DNA of 64,000 nucleotides, taken from contig JALDQW010000001.1 of the NCBI GenBank assembly GCA_031316255.1, forward strand, positions 1-64,000. Direction: 5' to 3'. Positions within the stretch are counted from its first letter, which is position 1. Each line of letters begins with the position of its first letter. Position numbers and translations under genes: made by a program. Source of the DNA: Nitrosomonas sp. (lineage in GTDB: Bacteria > Pseudomonadota > Gammaproteobacteria > Burkholderiales > Nitrosomonadaceae). The notes below the pieces were generated by a model. The model searched no databases. It was not told where the DNA came from and saw only the letters and a program-made list of their open reading frames with translations. This document shows positions 57,185 to 64,000 of this stretch, piece after piece.

Positions 57185-58506
57185 GCAGGCGATAGGTTTC
57201 TGACAAATGGGCTCGCAAGATACGAATAGCTTCAATAAGATCAGGATCATTTTCATCAGGCAAACCAATCAACTTTTGTTTCAAGGCGCCTACCAGTTCA
57301 CTAAGTTGCTCATCACTTGGCAACTTTTCAACCAATTCATCCAAAATTGAATCTAGATACAGAACATTTTGTGGGTCTAATGAAGCAACAGCCTCAGCGA
57401 GTACTTGTCTATGAAGAATCTTTGTACGAAAACCATCTTCATCGGTGAGGTTATAGACAATGGGATCAAGCAGATGCAGCATACGCAAGAAGCCTCGTTC
57501 ATTCCGCAATACGGGGGTGGCTGATAAAAGCAATATCCGTTCAATTCTACTTGAATGATGTTGAATGAATTTATAAAGTCGCATCGAATCTTCATCAATT
57601 CCAGAAGTCAGGTGATGAGCTTCATCGATAACCAGTAGATTTGTACTTTTTAAATACGATTCGACTTCGTCTAATAAATTAAATGGGATGACAAAAACTG
57701 ATATATCGAGGAAGCCAACTAATCCGAAACGATGTATTAATTCTTGACGCCATTGCTGTACTAAGGGAGCAGGTACAAGTACAGTCACAAAATGATTCAC
57801 AGGGTCATCTAATACTGCTTGGCGAATAATTACCCCTGCTTCAATAGTTTTTCCTAATCCGACTTCATCGGCCAATAGATATCGTTGTGATGGATCATTT
57901 AGAATACGTCTTATTATGTTGATCTGATGTGACTCAAGTTCGATAACAGATGAAAGTAACGCTGAAATTCCCCAGACCGCTCCTCTCTGAGAAATATAAG
58001 ATTTCATGAAATCACTTCTAGCCTCTGCATACTGAGGAGTTTCTGTGATTACATTCGCTAAGTAATCAGTTGGATCAATAATCGGCTTTCTACAACGTAC
58101 AAAAACATGTTCGTAGTCAATAAAAATGTCCTTTTTATCTGTAAATCGGACTTCAAGACCATCTCCAAAATCTTGTAGAACGCGACCCACTAACCATTGC
58201 CCCGTTAACTTATGCTTTGTATATATTCGAGTATTAGCGCCAAGTTTCTTAGAAACCACAATTTCTTTCCTAATTTCTCGAACTTCTCTTTGTGTTTGAG
58301 CAGGCGAGTCAAAGTATTCGACTCTACAGATATCACCCTTAACTTCAATAGCTTTTCCATACCCAAGAGATTCAAGACCTTTTACAATGCAGAACAAATG
58401 TTTTCTCCCAGCGCTTTTTCTAATACTGATAATCTTGTTAACTTAGATGCCAAATCTCCACTGTGAATCGCTTTATAAACTTAATTACTTGTTTTGTGCG
58501 TTTCTC

Positions 58507-58820
58507 TTAATCGGGTCCATCCCTGATTACTAGCTTTGCGCCAATCTTTAAACTTACGTATATCCAGTCTATCTCTTCAGGCGCGGGCAAAGCTTCACTG
58601 TTTTCAGCATCTACTTTTAATCCATGGTTGTAAAATACGTTTACTAACCCCACATTCATTTGAAGTACAAGTTCACCCAGTGCAAGCGTTAAAAGTATAT
58701 CTCCTACTTGATTTGCTCATAAAGATCACAATCAGAGAACCGAGGTAATACTGTTGTCCGTTCTATATCGGAGATTTCTCCTCTCGGGATATATAAATTA
58801 TTTTTCATTGTATAAGCCAT
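58507..58820 (-). pseudogene. Small unknown protein between queD-like and dpdE (one frameshift)
   Basis: The ATG at 58820 directly follows the queD-like stop (TAA then ATG), so it would be read in the same transcript. The frame reads MAYTMKNNLYIPRGEISDIE, FSDCDLYEQI and then stops. A single base at AA (58708-58709 as TT on the plus strand; TTT restores it) leads to VGDILLTLALGELVLQMNVG and a clean end GAKLVIRDGPD. The joined product is about 104 residues, acidic, and not recognised. The frameshift is in a homopolymer and may be a sequencing error. An uncharacterised Dpd-associated gene is possible. Confidence 0.55.
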
Positions 58821-59915
58821 TTAGATAGGCAAGGCTGGGCCATCATTTCCCCAACTCAATATAGCGCCGCATCCCCTTGTTTCGTACAGATCTATACGAT
58901 CAAGTTGAGGTAGAATCGGCACAGTCTGGTCCCTAATCCAATGGATCAGGTTTGTTATATCCGCACTAATAAGTCCTGGTATTTCGTGCAACGGGTGATG
59001 ATCCAGTTGTTTAAAAATCGGATCAAACAATTCCTTTACATCACCAAAATCAATAGTCCATCCCATAACATCGTCCAATGGTGCATTAAGGTGTAAACGT
59101 AAAGTATACGTGTGACCATGAATCCGCCTCCGACGATCACCATCGGGAGCACAAAGGAACTGAACAGCGCTATCAAACGTCATTTCTTTCCAAATACGGT
59201 AATTTTGTCCATCAAAATGTGCTCCACAACTTGCCGTCTCGTAAACGGTGATCCATGAAAGTTCTGGCAACAGAGGCTTAATACGTTGCCAAATCCAGCT
59301 TGATATGATTTCACTCGTTGGATTCTCCAATCCTGGTATGTCATTGAGACATGCATGATCCAACTGGTAAAAAATAGGTGCCCATAAAGTATCTAGATAA
59401 TCGTAGTCAATGCCAATTTCACGAATCCCCAAATCTTGGTTTACATGGAGGATTACCTCAAAACCATGGCCATGCATGCGTCCACACTTGTGGCCTGCTG
59501 GAACATTTGGCAGTTGATGCGCTGATTCAAAAATATAGCGACGCCAAATGTGAGCATGCTCCGTTAGATCTAGATCGACTCCTTCATACAATGTACTTTG
59601 AACGCCAACACTTTCAATTCTTTGTATGTCAATACGAGACCTTATCCATCGTGCAAGATTTTCGTCCGTGGGTTGTTCCAATTCGCAATTAAGTTCACTG
59701 TAATCAAGTGGTGAAATGGTATCAGCAAGTTTTTTTCTAAGTTCATCAACCTTACTTCCAGTAAAATTTGTTTCCCTCTCAGGCAAAGTGCAGCGAATTT
59801 TTGCTAAAAAACTGTGGCCATGGAGTCGTCGTGATCGATGATTCTCTGGCAAAAGCAAAACTCGCCTGGCAGCTTCAAAATTTACAGCAGCAGTAAAAAG
59901 CAGTTGTTCATCCAT
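58821..59915 (-). CDS. Triple-domain QueD/6-carboxytetrahydropterin-synthase-like protein
   Basis: A 364-residue protein made of three tandem PTPS/QueD units (about residues 1-118, 119-240 and 241-364). The middle unit has the full site: zinc ligands His133, His148 and His150, catalytic Cys144 in HKCGRMHGH, LDH at 185-187 and YE at 225-226. The first and third keep HGH (32-34 and 266-268) but lack the first zinc His (AARR, SAVQ) and the Cys. QueD makes 6-carboxytetrahydropterin, the second step to preQ0, the base that DpdA inserts. It heads the minus-strand dpd operon. folE, queE and queC are not in the window. Confidence 0.85.
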   Translation of the reverse strand: MDEQLLFTAAVNFEAARRVLLLPENHRSRRLHGHSFLAKIRCTLPERETNFTGSKVDELRKKLADTISPLDYSELNCELEQPTDENLARWIRSRIDIQRIESVGVQSTLYEGVDLDLTEHAHIWRRYIFESAHQLPNVPAGHKCGRMHGHGFEVILHVNQDLGIREIGIDYDYLDTLWAPIFYQLDHACLNDIPGLENPTSEIISSWIWQRIKPLLPELSWITVYETASCGAHFDGQNYRIWKEMTFDSAVQFLCAPDGDRRRRIHGHTYTLRLHLNAPLDDVMGWTIDFGDVKELFDPIFKQLDHHPLHEIPGLISADITNLIHWIRDQTVPILPQLDRIDLYETRGCGAILSWGNDGPALPI

Positions 59916-60161
59916 ATTAGGATTTAATTAATCTCTTGTATTTTGTATGAAACAGACGGGAAGGTACAATAATAGACAATATTAAGTTATATCAATACTT
60001 TTTTAATCCCCTCTTCTTATTGGCTGACACTCTTTCCAATACAACACTGTTCAATCTTGGGGGATTAGAAATCGAATTACAAGACCCACTGGGCGCTTAA
60101 ATCATTTACTAACACCAAGTGATCGGTAGGTGTCAACATACTTTTCGCCTGAATACATCAT

Positions 60162-61253
60162 TTAAGCAACTTTTTTCTCGCAACTTCCGGTGGGTTGCTC
60201 ATTACCGGGATTAAGCTTCACAACAGGCTCGTGTGCCCAGTTTCTGGTTTTACCTGACCAACGTTCCGGATGTTTCCTTTTTGCTTTCTCATACACGCGT
60301 TTTCGTTGTTCCAGAATAGTGATATCCTCACCATTATGGCGTTGCGCTGGCGTTACATATTTTATACCGCTATGGCGATGACAATCGTTATACCAGTCAA
60401 CAAAACGAAGCACCCACTGACGTGCTTCATCAAGGTTTTCAAAAGGTTTTGATGGATAAGTTGGCGCATATTTCATGGTTCTGAACAGCGCCTCTGAATA
60501 AGGATTGTCATTACTCACCGATGGACGGCTGAATGAGGGAACAACGCCGAGTTTTTGCATTGTTGCCAGCATGGTTGCACCTTTCATCGGACTGCCATTA
60601 TCGGAATGTAATACGACCTCATGACCCGCAGGTAATATCTCAGTCAGGCGCGCCTTTCGCAAGACCTCTGCTGCCTGCTCTGACGACTCATTCTCATAGA
60701 CTTCCCAGCCAACGATTTTACGACTATAAATATCCATAAACAGATACAGGTAAAAGAACACGCCTTTAAGCGTGCTGGCCAGGTAGGTGATGTCCCATGA
60801 CCACACCTGGTTGGCCCCATCTGCAATATAAGCTGCCGGTTTCTTTATTGTGGCTGGATTAGCTGAACGCCCCCGGTGATGTAACTGACCGGCGTCACGC
60901 AAAATACGATAGAAGCTGCTCTCCGATGCCAGATAAATCGCTTTATCCGCTAATGCAGGCACAATCTGTTTGGGTGTCCGGTTGCAGAATTCTTCGCTGT
61001 TACAAACGGCGAGAATGTGTTTTCTTTCCTGCTCACTGAGTTTGTTAGCGGGCGTTTTCCTGATTGTCTGCCGACGATCTTCTGTGCCTGTAACCCGCCA
61101 GTGTTGTAACGTGCGACAGCTGATGCTGACGACTTCACAGGCCAGGTGCTGTCGCACACCTTGGTCCACTGCTTCTGCTATCAGTTTTATGGCCATCTGG
61201 CGATCCTGCGAAGATATTAGTCTTCCTCGCTTATTCCCCAGATGGCCTCGCAC
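60162..61253 (-). CDS. IS3-family OrfB (DDE integrase-like) transposase
   Basis: This part is translated mainly as an OrfA-OrfB fusion by -1 frameshifting. The rve core carries VWSWDITYLASTLKGVFFYL (first Asp), VVLHSDNGSPMKGATML (second Asp) and NPYSEALFRTMKYAPTYPSK (Glu), followed by WYNDCHRHSGIKYVTPAQRH. The N-terminus includes the IS3 HTH_21 region. It overlaps orfA by 37 bp and is intact. Confidence 0.92.
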   Translation of the reverse strand: MRGHLGNKRGRLISSQDRQMAIKLIAEAVDQGVRQHLACEVVSISCRTLQHWRVTGTEDRRQTIRKTPANKLSEQERKHILAVCNSEEFCNRTPKQIVPALADKAIYLASESSFYRILRDAGQLHHRGRSANPATIKKPAAYIADGANQVWSWDITYLASTLKGVFFYLYLFMDIYSRKIVGWEVYENESSEQAAEVLRKARLTEILPAGHEVVLHSDNGSPMKGATMLATMQKLGVVPSFSRPSVSNDNPYSEALFRTMKYAPTYPSKPFENLDEARQWVLRFVDWYNDCHRHSGIKYVTPAQRHNGEDITILEQRKRVYEKAKRKHPERWSGKTRNWAHEPVVKLNPGNEQPTGSCEKKVA

Positions 61254-61717
61254 TTTTTTGACAATACCAATAGCGCAGCTGCTTCTGCCAGCGCTTTTTC
61301 CTTACGTTTGAGTTCAGACTCAAGACGTTTTATCTGTTTCTTGTCTTCATGGCGGCAGCGACTTTTCTCTTTCTCAACCTGAGCGTTACGTTGATAGCCT
61401 GACAAAGCAGCCGTTTTCCACTGCTGAACCTGCTCCGGATAAAGACCTTTGCTGCGGCAATACTCACTCAGTTGCGCACTGTTCAAGCCAGCCGTTTCAA
61501 TTACAACCGCTAATTTATCTTCCGCCGTCCAATTCTCCGATTTGCTGTGATCTCCCGGCACTGCGATTCCTCCATTCCGATATTCTTTTCTCCATTTGTA
61601 AAGCGTAACATCAGATACGCCGGTTTCTTTACACAATTGCGGGGCAGACACCGGGTTGGGCGGCATCATTCTTTTGATTACTGAATCTTTAAATTCTTTC
61701 GAATAACATTTTTGCAT
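61217..61717 (-). CDS. IS3-family OrfA
   Basis: A 166-residue protein with an N-terminal HTH (FKDSVIKRMMPPNPVSAPQL then CKETGVSDVTLYKWRKEY) and a C-terminal coiled coil (KKQIKRLESELKRKEKALAE). It binds the IS ends and is also the front half of the OrfAB transposase. The frame ends 36 bp after the slippery site. Confidence 0.88.
   Translation of the reverse strand: MQKCYSKEFKDSVIKRMMPPNPVSAPQLCKETGVSDVTLYKWRKEYRNGGIAVPGDHSKSENWTAEDKLAVVIETAGLNSAQLSEYCRSKGLYPEQVQQWKTAALSGYQRNAQVEKEKSRCRHEDKKQIKRLESELKRKEKALAEAAALLVLSKKCEAIWGISEED
61253..61259 (-). promoter_or_regulatory. Programmed -1 frameshift site (A6G)
   Basis: AAAAAAG read as TCA AAA AAG near the end of orfA; a -1 slip continues into orfB as K-K-V-R-G-H. 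This is the standard IS3 slippery heptamer. Confidence 0.8.
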
Positions 61718-61948
61718 CGTATCCTCTCGCTTCGCCCTTCAGGTTTTTAAGTTTTAAATGAGGCGAAAGGTATCCTGACACGTAGGGTGATCTATCACAG
61801 AAGTTCCGTGATAAAGTACTAATGAAACACGACCTGTAAAGAATGAATCGATTCTACTCAACAAAACGAGTTAAAATTGCTGCACATTACGATACATTAT
61901 TTATTTACGATGTTAGGCAATCATTCAAGCGCGGGAAGTTAATTTTTT

Positions 61949-62221
61949 GTGGATTTTGAGTGGAATAAGAGCAAGGCTGAAATTAATCTCAAGAAACATG
62001 GCGTATCGTTTCAAGAGGCAGCTACGGTATTTGGTGACAAGTTAGCGCTAACGTTCAATGACCCAGATCATTCCATAGATGAGCACCGGTTGCTGACTTT
62101 CGGAGTAACACGAACTGGGAAGTATGTTGTAGTGTCTCATACTGAACTGGATACAACGATACGAATCATCAGTGCACGTCTAATGACAAAGCAAGAGAAA
62201 AAAATTTATGAAGAAGGCTAA
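61949..62221 (+). CDS. brnT: BrnT-family ribonuclease toxin
   Basis: A 90-residue protein starting with GTG. The start FEWNKSKAEINLKKHGVSFQ plus EAATVF and the middle DEHRLLTFGVTRTGKYVVVS followed by RIISARLMTKQE are diagnostic of BrnT, a RelE-fold RNase toxin. The antitoxin overlaps its end by 14 bp, so the pair is translationally coupled. In BrnTA the toxin gene comes first, as here. The pair could help to stabilise the mobile element. Confidence 0.88.
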   Translation: MDFEWNKSKAEINLKKHGVSFQEAATVFGDKLALTFNDPDHSIDEHRLLTFGVTRTGKYVVVSHTELDTTIRIISARLMTKQEKKIYEEG

Positions 62222-62432
62222 GATAAAAGATGAATTGAGATCTGAATATAAGCGTGAAGACCTGGGGAAAGGCGTTCGTGGCAAGTATGCCACGGCATAT
62301 GCTGAAGCACATAATATAGTTCTACTTGATCCGGAAGTAGCCAAGGCATTTCCAAGCGAAGAAGCGGTGAATAAGGCATTATTGTCCTTGATGAAAGAAG
62401 CACAAATATCAGAAGAACTTACCAAGAATTAG
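62208..62432 (+). CDS. Antitoxin of the BrnT pair
   Basis: A 74-residue basic protein (MKKAKIKDELRSEYKREDLG; LDPEVAKAFPSEEAVNKALL). The first half resembles the antitoxin partners that often follow BrnT, but the CopG/ribbon-helix-helix of BrnA is not clearly visible, so it may belong to a different antitoxin group. It overlaps brnT by 14 bp and would autoregulate the pair if it binds DNA. Confidence 0.7.
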   Translation: MKKAKIKDELRSEYKREDLGKGVRGKYATAYAEAHNIVLLDPEVAKAFPSEEAVNKALLSLMKEAQISEELTKN

Positions 62433-63206
62433 AACAAACGCAGAAAATTAGTACGGCAGCTTTAGACTTTGCAAAAAAAACGCTGTCAGACTAATGAATT
62501 AATTAATCGTTCCAAATATTGATGCACAGATTTTTTATATCTGCATGGTGGTTCAACAACTCGTTACATCAGTTGTGAATATTTTAGGGCACTCCAAAAT
62601 TGACTGTGTCAAATTTGTGTCAGACCGCGACTGAAATACCGTTATTTGAGGTTGGATGACACTGATTTTAGCTGTGGCAAGCATTGTAAGTGTTTGATTT
62701 ATAAAAGTCTATATCTTGCAGATATGCTTCGTAATCAGTAGGTCCGCGGTTCGATTCCGCGCAACAGCACCATATAATCAATGACTTGAAATTTTTCCGC
62801 AAGCCATTTTTATATCGGGGGTTACACCGGGGTTACATTGTAACAGTGTGACAACAATTATTGGGACACTCTTTTACTTTCTTTCCAAGTGATCAAATCA
62901 GATATTTTGTACCTGACTTTTACTGACGGGAACGGAATTTTCCGGATGCCAAGAAGATTACACTTGCATGGATAATCTGAATACACACAAGGACATCGCT
63001 GTATAAAGGCCTTTGAGCCAGAGATCGCGAACAGATTGATGGAAAAAATTGGAATTTATATATACCCCAAAGCATGGTAGTTGGTTGAAAATGGCCGAAT
63101 GTGAATTCAGCGTATTGTCACCCGAGAAATTACCCTTTAAAAAAGATGCTAAATTCTGGTGCAGAATTTGCAATTGCCTTGCACATGACTGCTTGTGTCA
63201 TATCGT
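62433..63206. other. Intergenic stretch with tRNA fragment only
   Basis: No gene is supported. The tRNA 3' half at 62726-62772 is the only recognisable item. GGGGTTACACCGGGGTTACA at about 62818-62838 contains a direct repeat of unknown meaning. Short frames here are unlike proteins. Confidence 0.5.
62726..62772 (+). other. 3' half of a tRNA (likely tRNA-Thr CGT), possible attachment site
   Basis: The anticodon-like loop TTCGTAA (62728-62734), a perfect T arm CGCGG-TTCGATT-CCGCG (62745-62761) and CAACAGCACCA are present. The 5' half is missing: the bases before the loop do not form the anticodon stem, and no D arm is seen upstream. Partial 3' tRNA copies of about 45 bp usually mark integration sites (attL/attR) of islands and ICEs. 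The integrase is not in the window. Confidence 0.6.
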
Positions 63207-63344
63207 TTAAATTTGCCTAATTTCCTCGAAGAACTTTTCAGATATTTCCCGATCATCATGTGTCATTAACATCCAATCTCCGAGATAGAGAATATCGAGT
63301 AACAGCCTGCATTCTTTTTTTGTAATATTTATTTCATATTGCAT
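63207..63344 (-). CDS. Small hypothetical protein (possible fragment)
   Basis: A 45-residue frame from the ATG at 63344 (MQYEINITKKECRLLLDILY then LGDWMLMTHDDREISEKFFE) with coding-like composition. It resembles the N-terminal part of longer uncharacterised proteins, so it may be a fragment. No promoter or RBS is convincing. Confidence 0.35.
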   Translation of the reverse strand: MQYEINITKKECRLLLDILYLGDWMLMTHDDREISEKFFEEIRQI

Positions 63345-63472
63345 TTTCCCTTAAAACCGCAGAAGAATGATCATTCCGCTTGTGGCAGTGAATAGCTCCG
63401 GCAAAAGCAGCTTCGAGTCGAGTTTCAAATTCAGGGCAGTGTCTAATATGGCCAATTATTCCACTGTGGCAA

Positions 63473-63772
63473 TTAAAATGGGTTTCGTTGCTGGGCAGTA
63501 TGCTTGACATGCAAAATCTGGATAATGTCTTCCTGTATACGATAAATGACACGGTAATTCCCGAAAATAAGATTTCGTATCTGGAAATCATAGAACCGAT
63601 CTTCATATGCGACAGGACAACTCTCAGGGAAATCTGTTAGTGCGTGTATTTTTTCATGGATAGCAAAATACCACTTTGCCGCATTATTCGGAGAATCATC
63701 GGCAATATAAAGATAAATATCTTCTATTTCTTTTGCTGCTTCTGGCGCGATATTAATCTTGTACCGAATCAC
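63473..63772 (-). CDS. ParE/RelE-family toxin
   Basis: A 99-residue toxin-fold protein: APEAAKEIEDIYLYIADDSP, a central ALTDFPESCPVAYED and a C-terminal NYRVIYRIQEDIIQILHVKH, the ParE/RelE strand pattern. ParE acts on gyrase and RelE on mRNA; the subfamily is not certain, ParE being more likely because the basic catalytic residues of RelE are not evident. It overlaps its antitoxin by 20 bp. Confidence 0.88.
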   Translation of the reverse strand: MIRYKINIAPEAAKEIEDIYLYIADDSPNNAAKWYFAIHEKIHALTDFPESCPVAYEDRFYDFQIRNLIFGNYRVIYRIQEDIIQILHVKHTAQQRNPF

Positions 63773-64000
63773 GCTTTAATCCATGCCTCTTTTCAAATTC
63801 CTTAAAGAACTCATTGGCGGGAATACCCCTGCCTTCGTCATGAGATTTGGCTGCACGCGCTATTTTTTCCAGTGAGTCTAATAACTCAACCATTTTTTCA
63901 TAGGCTTTGGCATCCTGGATAACGATTTCAGCTTTACCGTTCACCGTCAAGATTTCAGGTAATCCGGTCTTTTTTAACCGTTTGATATGCTCGGCAGGTT
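63753..64000 (-). CDS. Phd/YefM-like antitoxin (partial, cut by window end)
   Basis: The frame is open through the window edge on the minus strand (PAEHIKRLKKTGLPEILTVN before the first ATG), so the true start lies outside. The visible 82 residues include LTVNGKAEIVIQDAKAYEKM, the second half of a Phd/YefM DNA-binding domain, and a helical, charged toxin-binding tail. It overlaps the downstream toxin gene by 20 bp. Confidence 0.78.
   Translation of the reverse strand, partial: PAEHIKRLKKTGLPEILTVNGKAEIVIQDAKAYEKMVELLDSLEKIARAAKSHDEGRGIPANEFFKEFEKRHGLKRDSVQD

Larger units (their letters stand above)
52513..58397 (-). pseudogene. dpdE: DpdE (SNF2-type helicase) interrupted by an IS21-family element
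   Basis: The N-terminal part (57185-58397) has Walker A LADEVGLGKTIEAGVIIR (about residue 171) and DEAH LVIDEAHHLTSG (about 256). The C-terminal part (52513-54595) has helicase motifs V-VI: VCDQAAEEGINLQ and EQRIGRVDRYGSG. An IS21-like element (54596-57184) with a GCAGG target duplication splits them. Removing the element and one GCAGG gives 3291 bp, 1096 codons without a stop, reading ETYRLHRRILRN across the joint. The true N-terminus may lie about 25 codons upstream of 58397 (TTG or missed start: LTRLSVLEKALGEN). As it stands DpdE is cut between its two helicase lobes. Confidence 0.9.
60131..61780 (-). mobile_element. IS3-family insertion sequence, complete
   Basis: Imperfect 20-bp ends match: TGTCAACATACTTTTCGCCT at 60131-60150 and the complement of 61761-61780 (TGTCAGGATACCTTTCGCCT). 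It holds overlapping orfA and orfB with an A6G slippery site. No matching direct repeats flank it (TAGG on the left, CGTA on the right), so the flanks may have recombined after insertion. Confidence 0.85.

Noticed and set aside
58536-58748. 70-codon plus-strand frame
   Set aside because: Antisense to the small minus-strand gene at 58507-58820, which has the better operon context.
62640-62772. A complete tRNA gene
   Set aside because: Only the anticodon loop, T arm and 3' acceptor strand are present; no D arm or 5' acceptor strand pairs with CAACAGC.
1-64000. CRISPR arrays
   Set aside because: No regularly spaced 24-40 bp repeats with unique spacers were seen; the ACCAAG and IS21 repeats are too short and too few.

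Overview
The window looks like part of a mobile element (an IncP-like plasmid or an integrative conjugative element) from a moderately AT-rich Gram-negative bacterium. A betaproteobacterium is most likely, possibly a nitrifier of the Nitrosomonas type. The organism call is inference from the gene set (IncP-type trb/korB/kfrB backbone, SphA-like porin, many IS elements), not from a marker gene.

Region 1, about 1-18,900, is an accessory zone. It opens with the C-terminal Toprim domain of a plasmid primase, then a decayed RadC-like gene and an IstB scrap. An ACR3-type efflux gene follows, with an IS4-family element inserted just upstream. Next come a secreted beta-propeller protein, a methyltransferase, a TetR regulator, a flavin monooxygenase, an OsmC protein, an FmdB zinc ribbon and a beta-carbonic-anhydrase-like enzyme. 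A sigma-54 activator is transcribed divergently from the carbonic anhydrase. A perfect sigma-54 promoter lies between them, but an IS256-family element has landed between that promoter and the gene it points to. After a gene-poor stretch there is a LysR regulator divergent from an SphA-like outer-membrane channel; the LysR gene is bracketed by inverted copies of its own control region.

Region 2, about 18,900-32,950, is a complete IncP (RP4 Tra2)-ordered mating-pair-formation operon on the minus strand: trbA, then trbB-C-D-E-F-G-H-I-J-K-L-M, an OmpA lipoprotein and trbN. korB and a KfrB-domain gene lie beyond it on the plus strand. A sharply bounded stretch, about 22.5-27.6 kb, covering trbI, H, G, F and the 3' half of trbE, is full of 1-2 nt frameshifts. 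Those I could resolve mostly fall in short homopolymers, so assembly error is a serious alternative to real decay.

Region 3, about 33,450-59,920, is a nearly complete Dpd system (7-deazaguanine modification of DNA with its restriction module). On the plus strand are a DUF6884/YaaA-like protein (DpdC candidate), DpdB, DpdA and a second DGQHR protein. Converging on the minus strand are a triple-domain QueD/PTPS protein, a small unknown protein, DpdE, F, G, H, I, J, K and D. DpdE is split by an intact IS21-family insertion with a 5-bp target duplication; removing it restores a 1096-codon frame. The modification genes look intact and the restriction arm is hit in one gene.

Region 4, about 60,100-64,000, holds an IS3-family element with a programmed frameshift site, a BrnT-type toxin-antitoxin pair, the 3' half of a tRNA that may mark an attachment site, and a ParE-type toxin with an antitoxin cut by the window edge.
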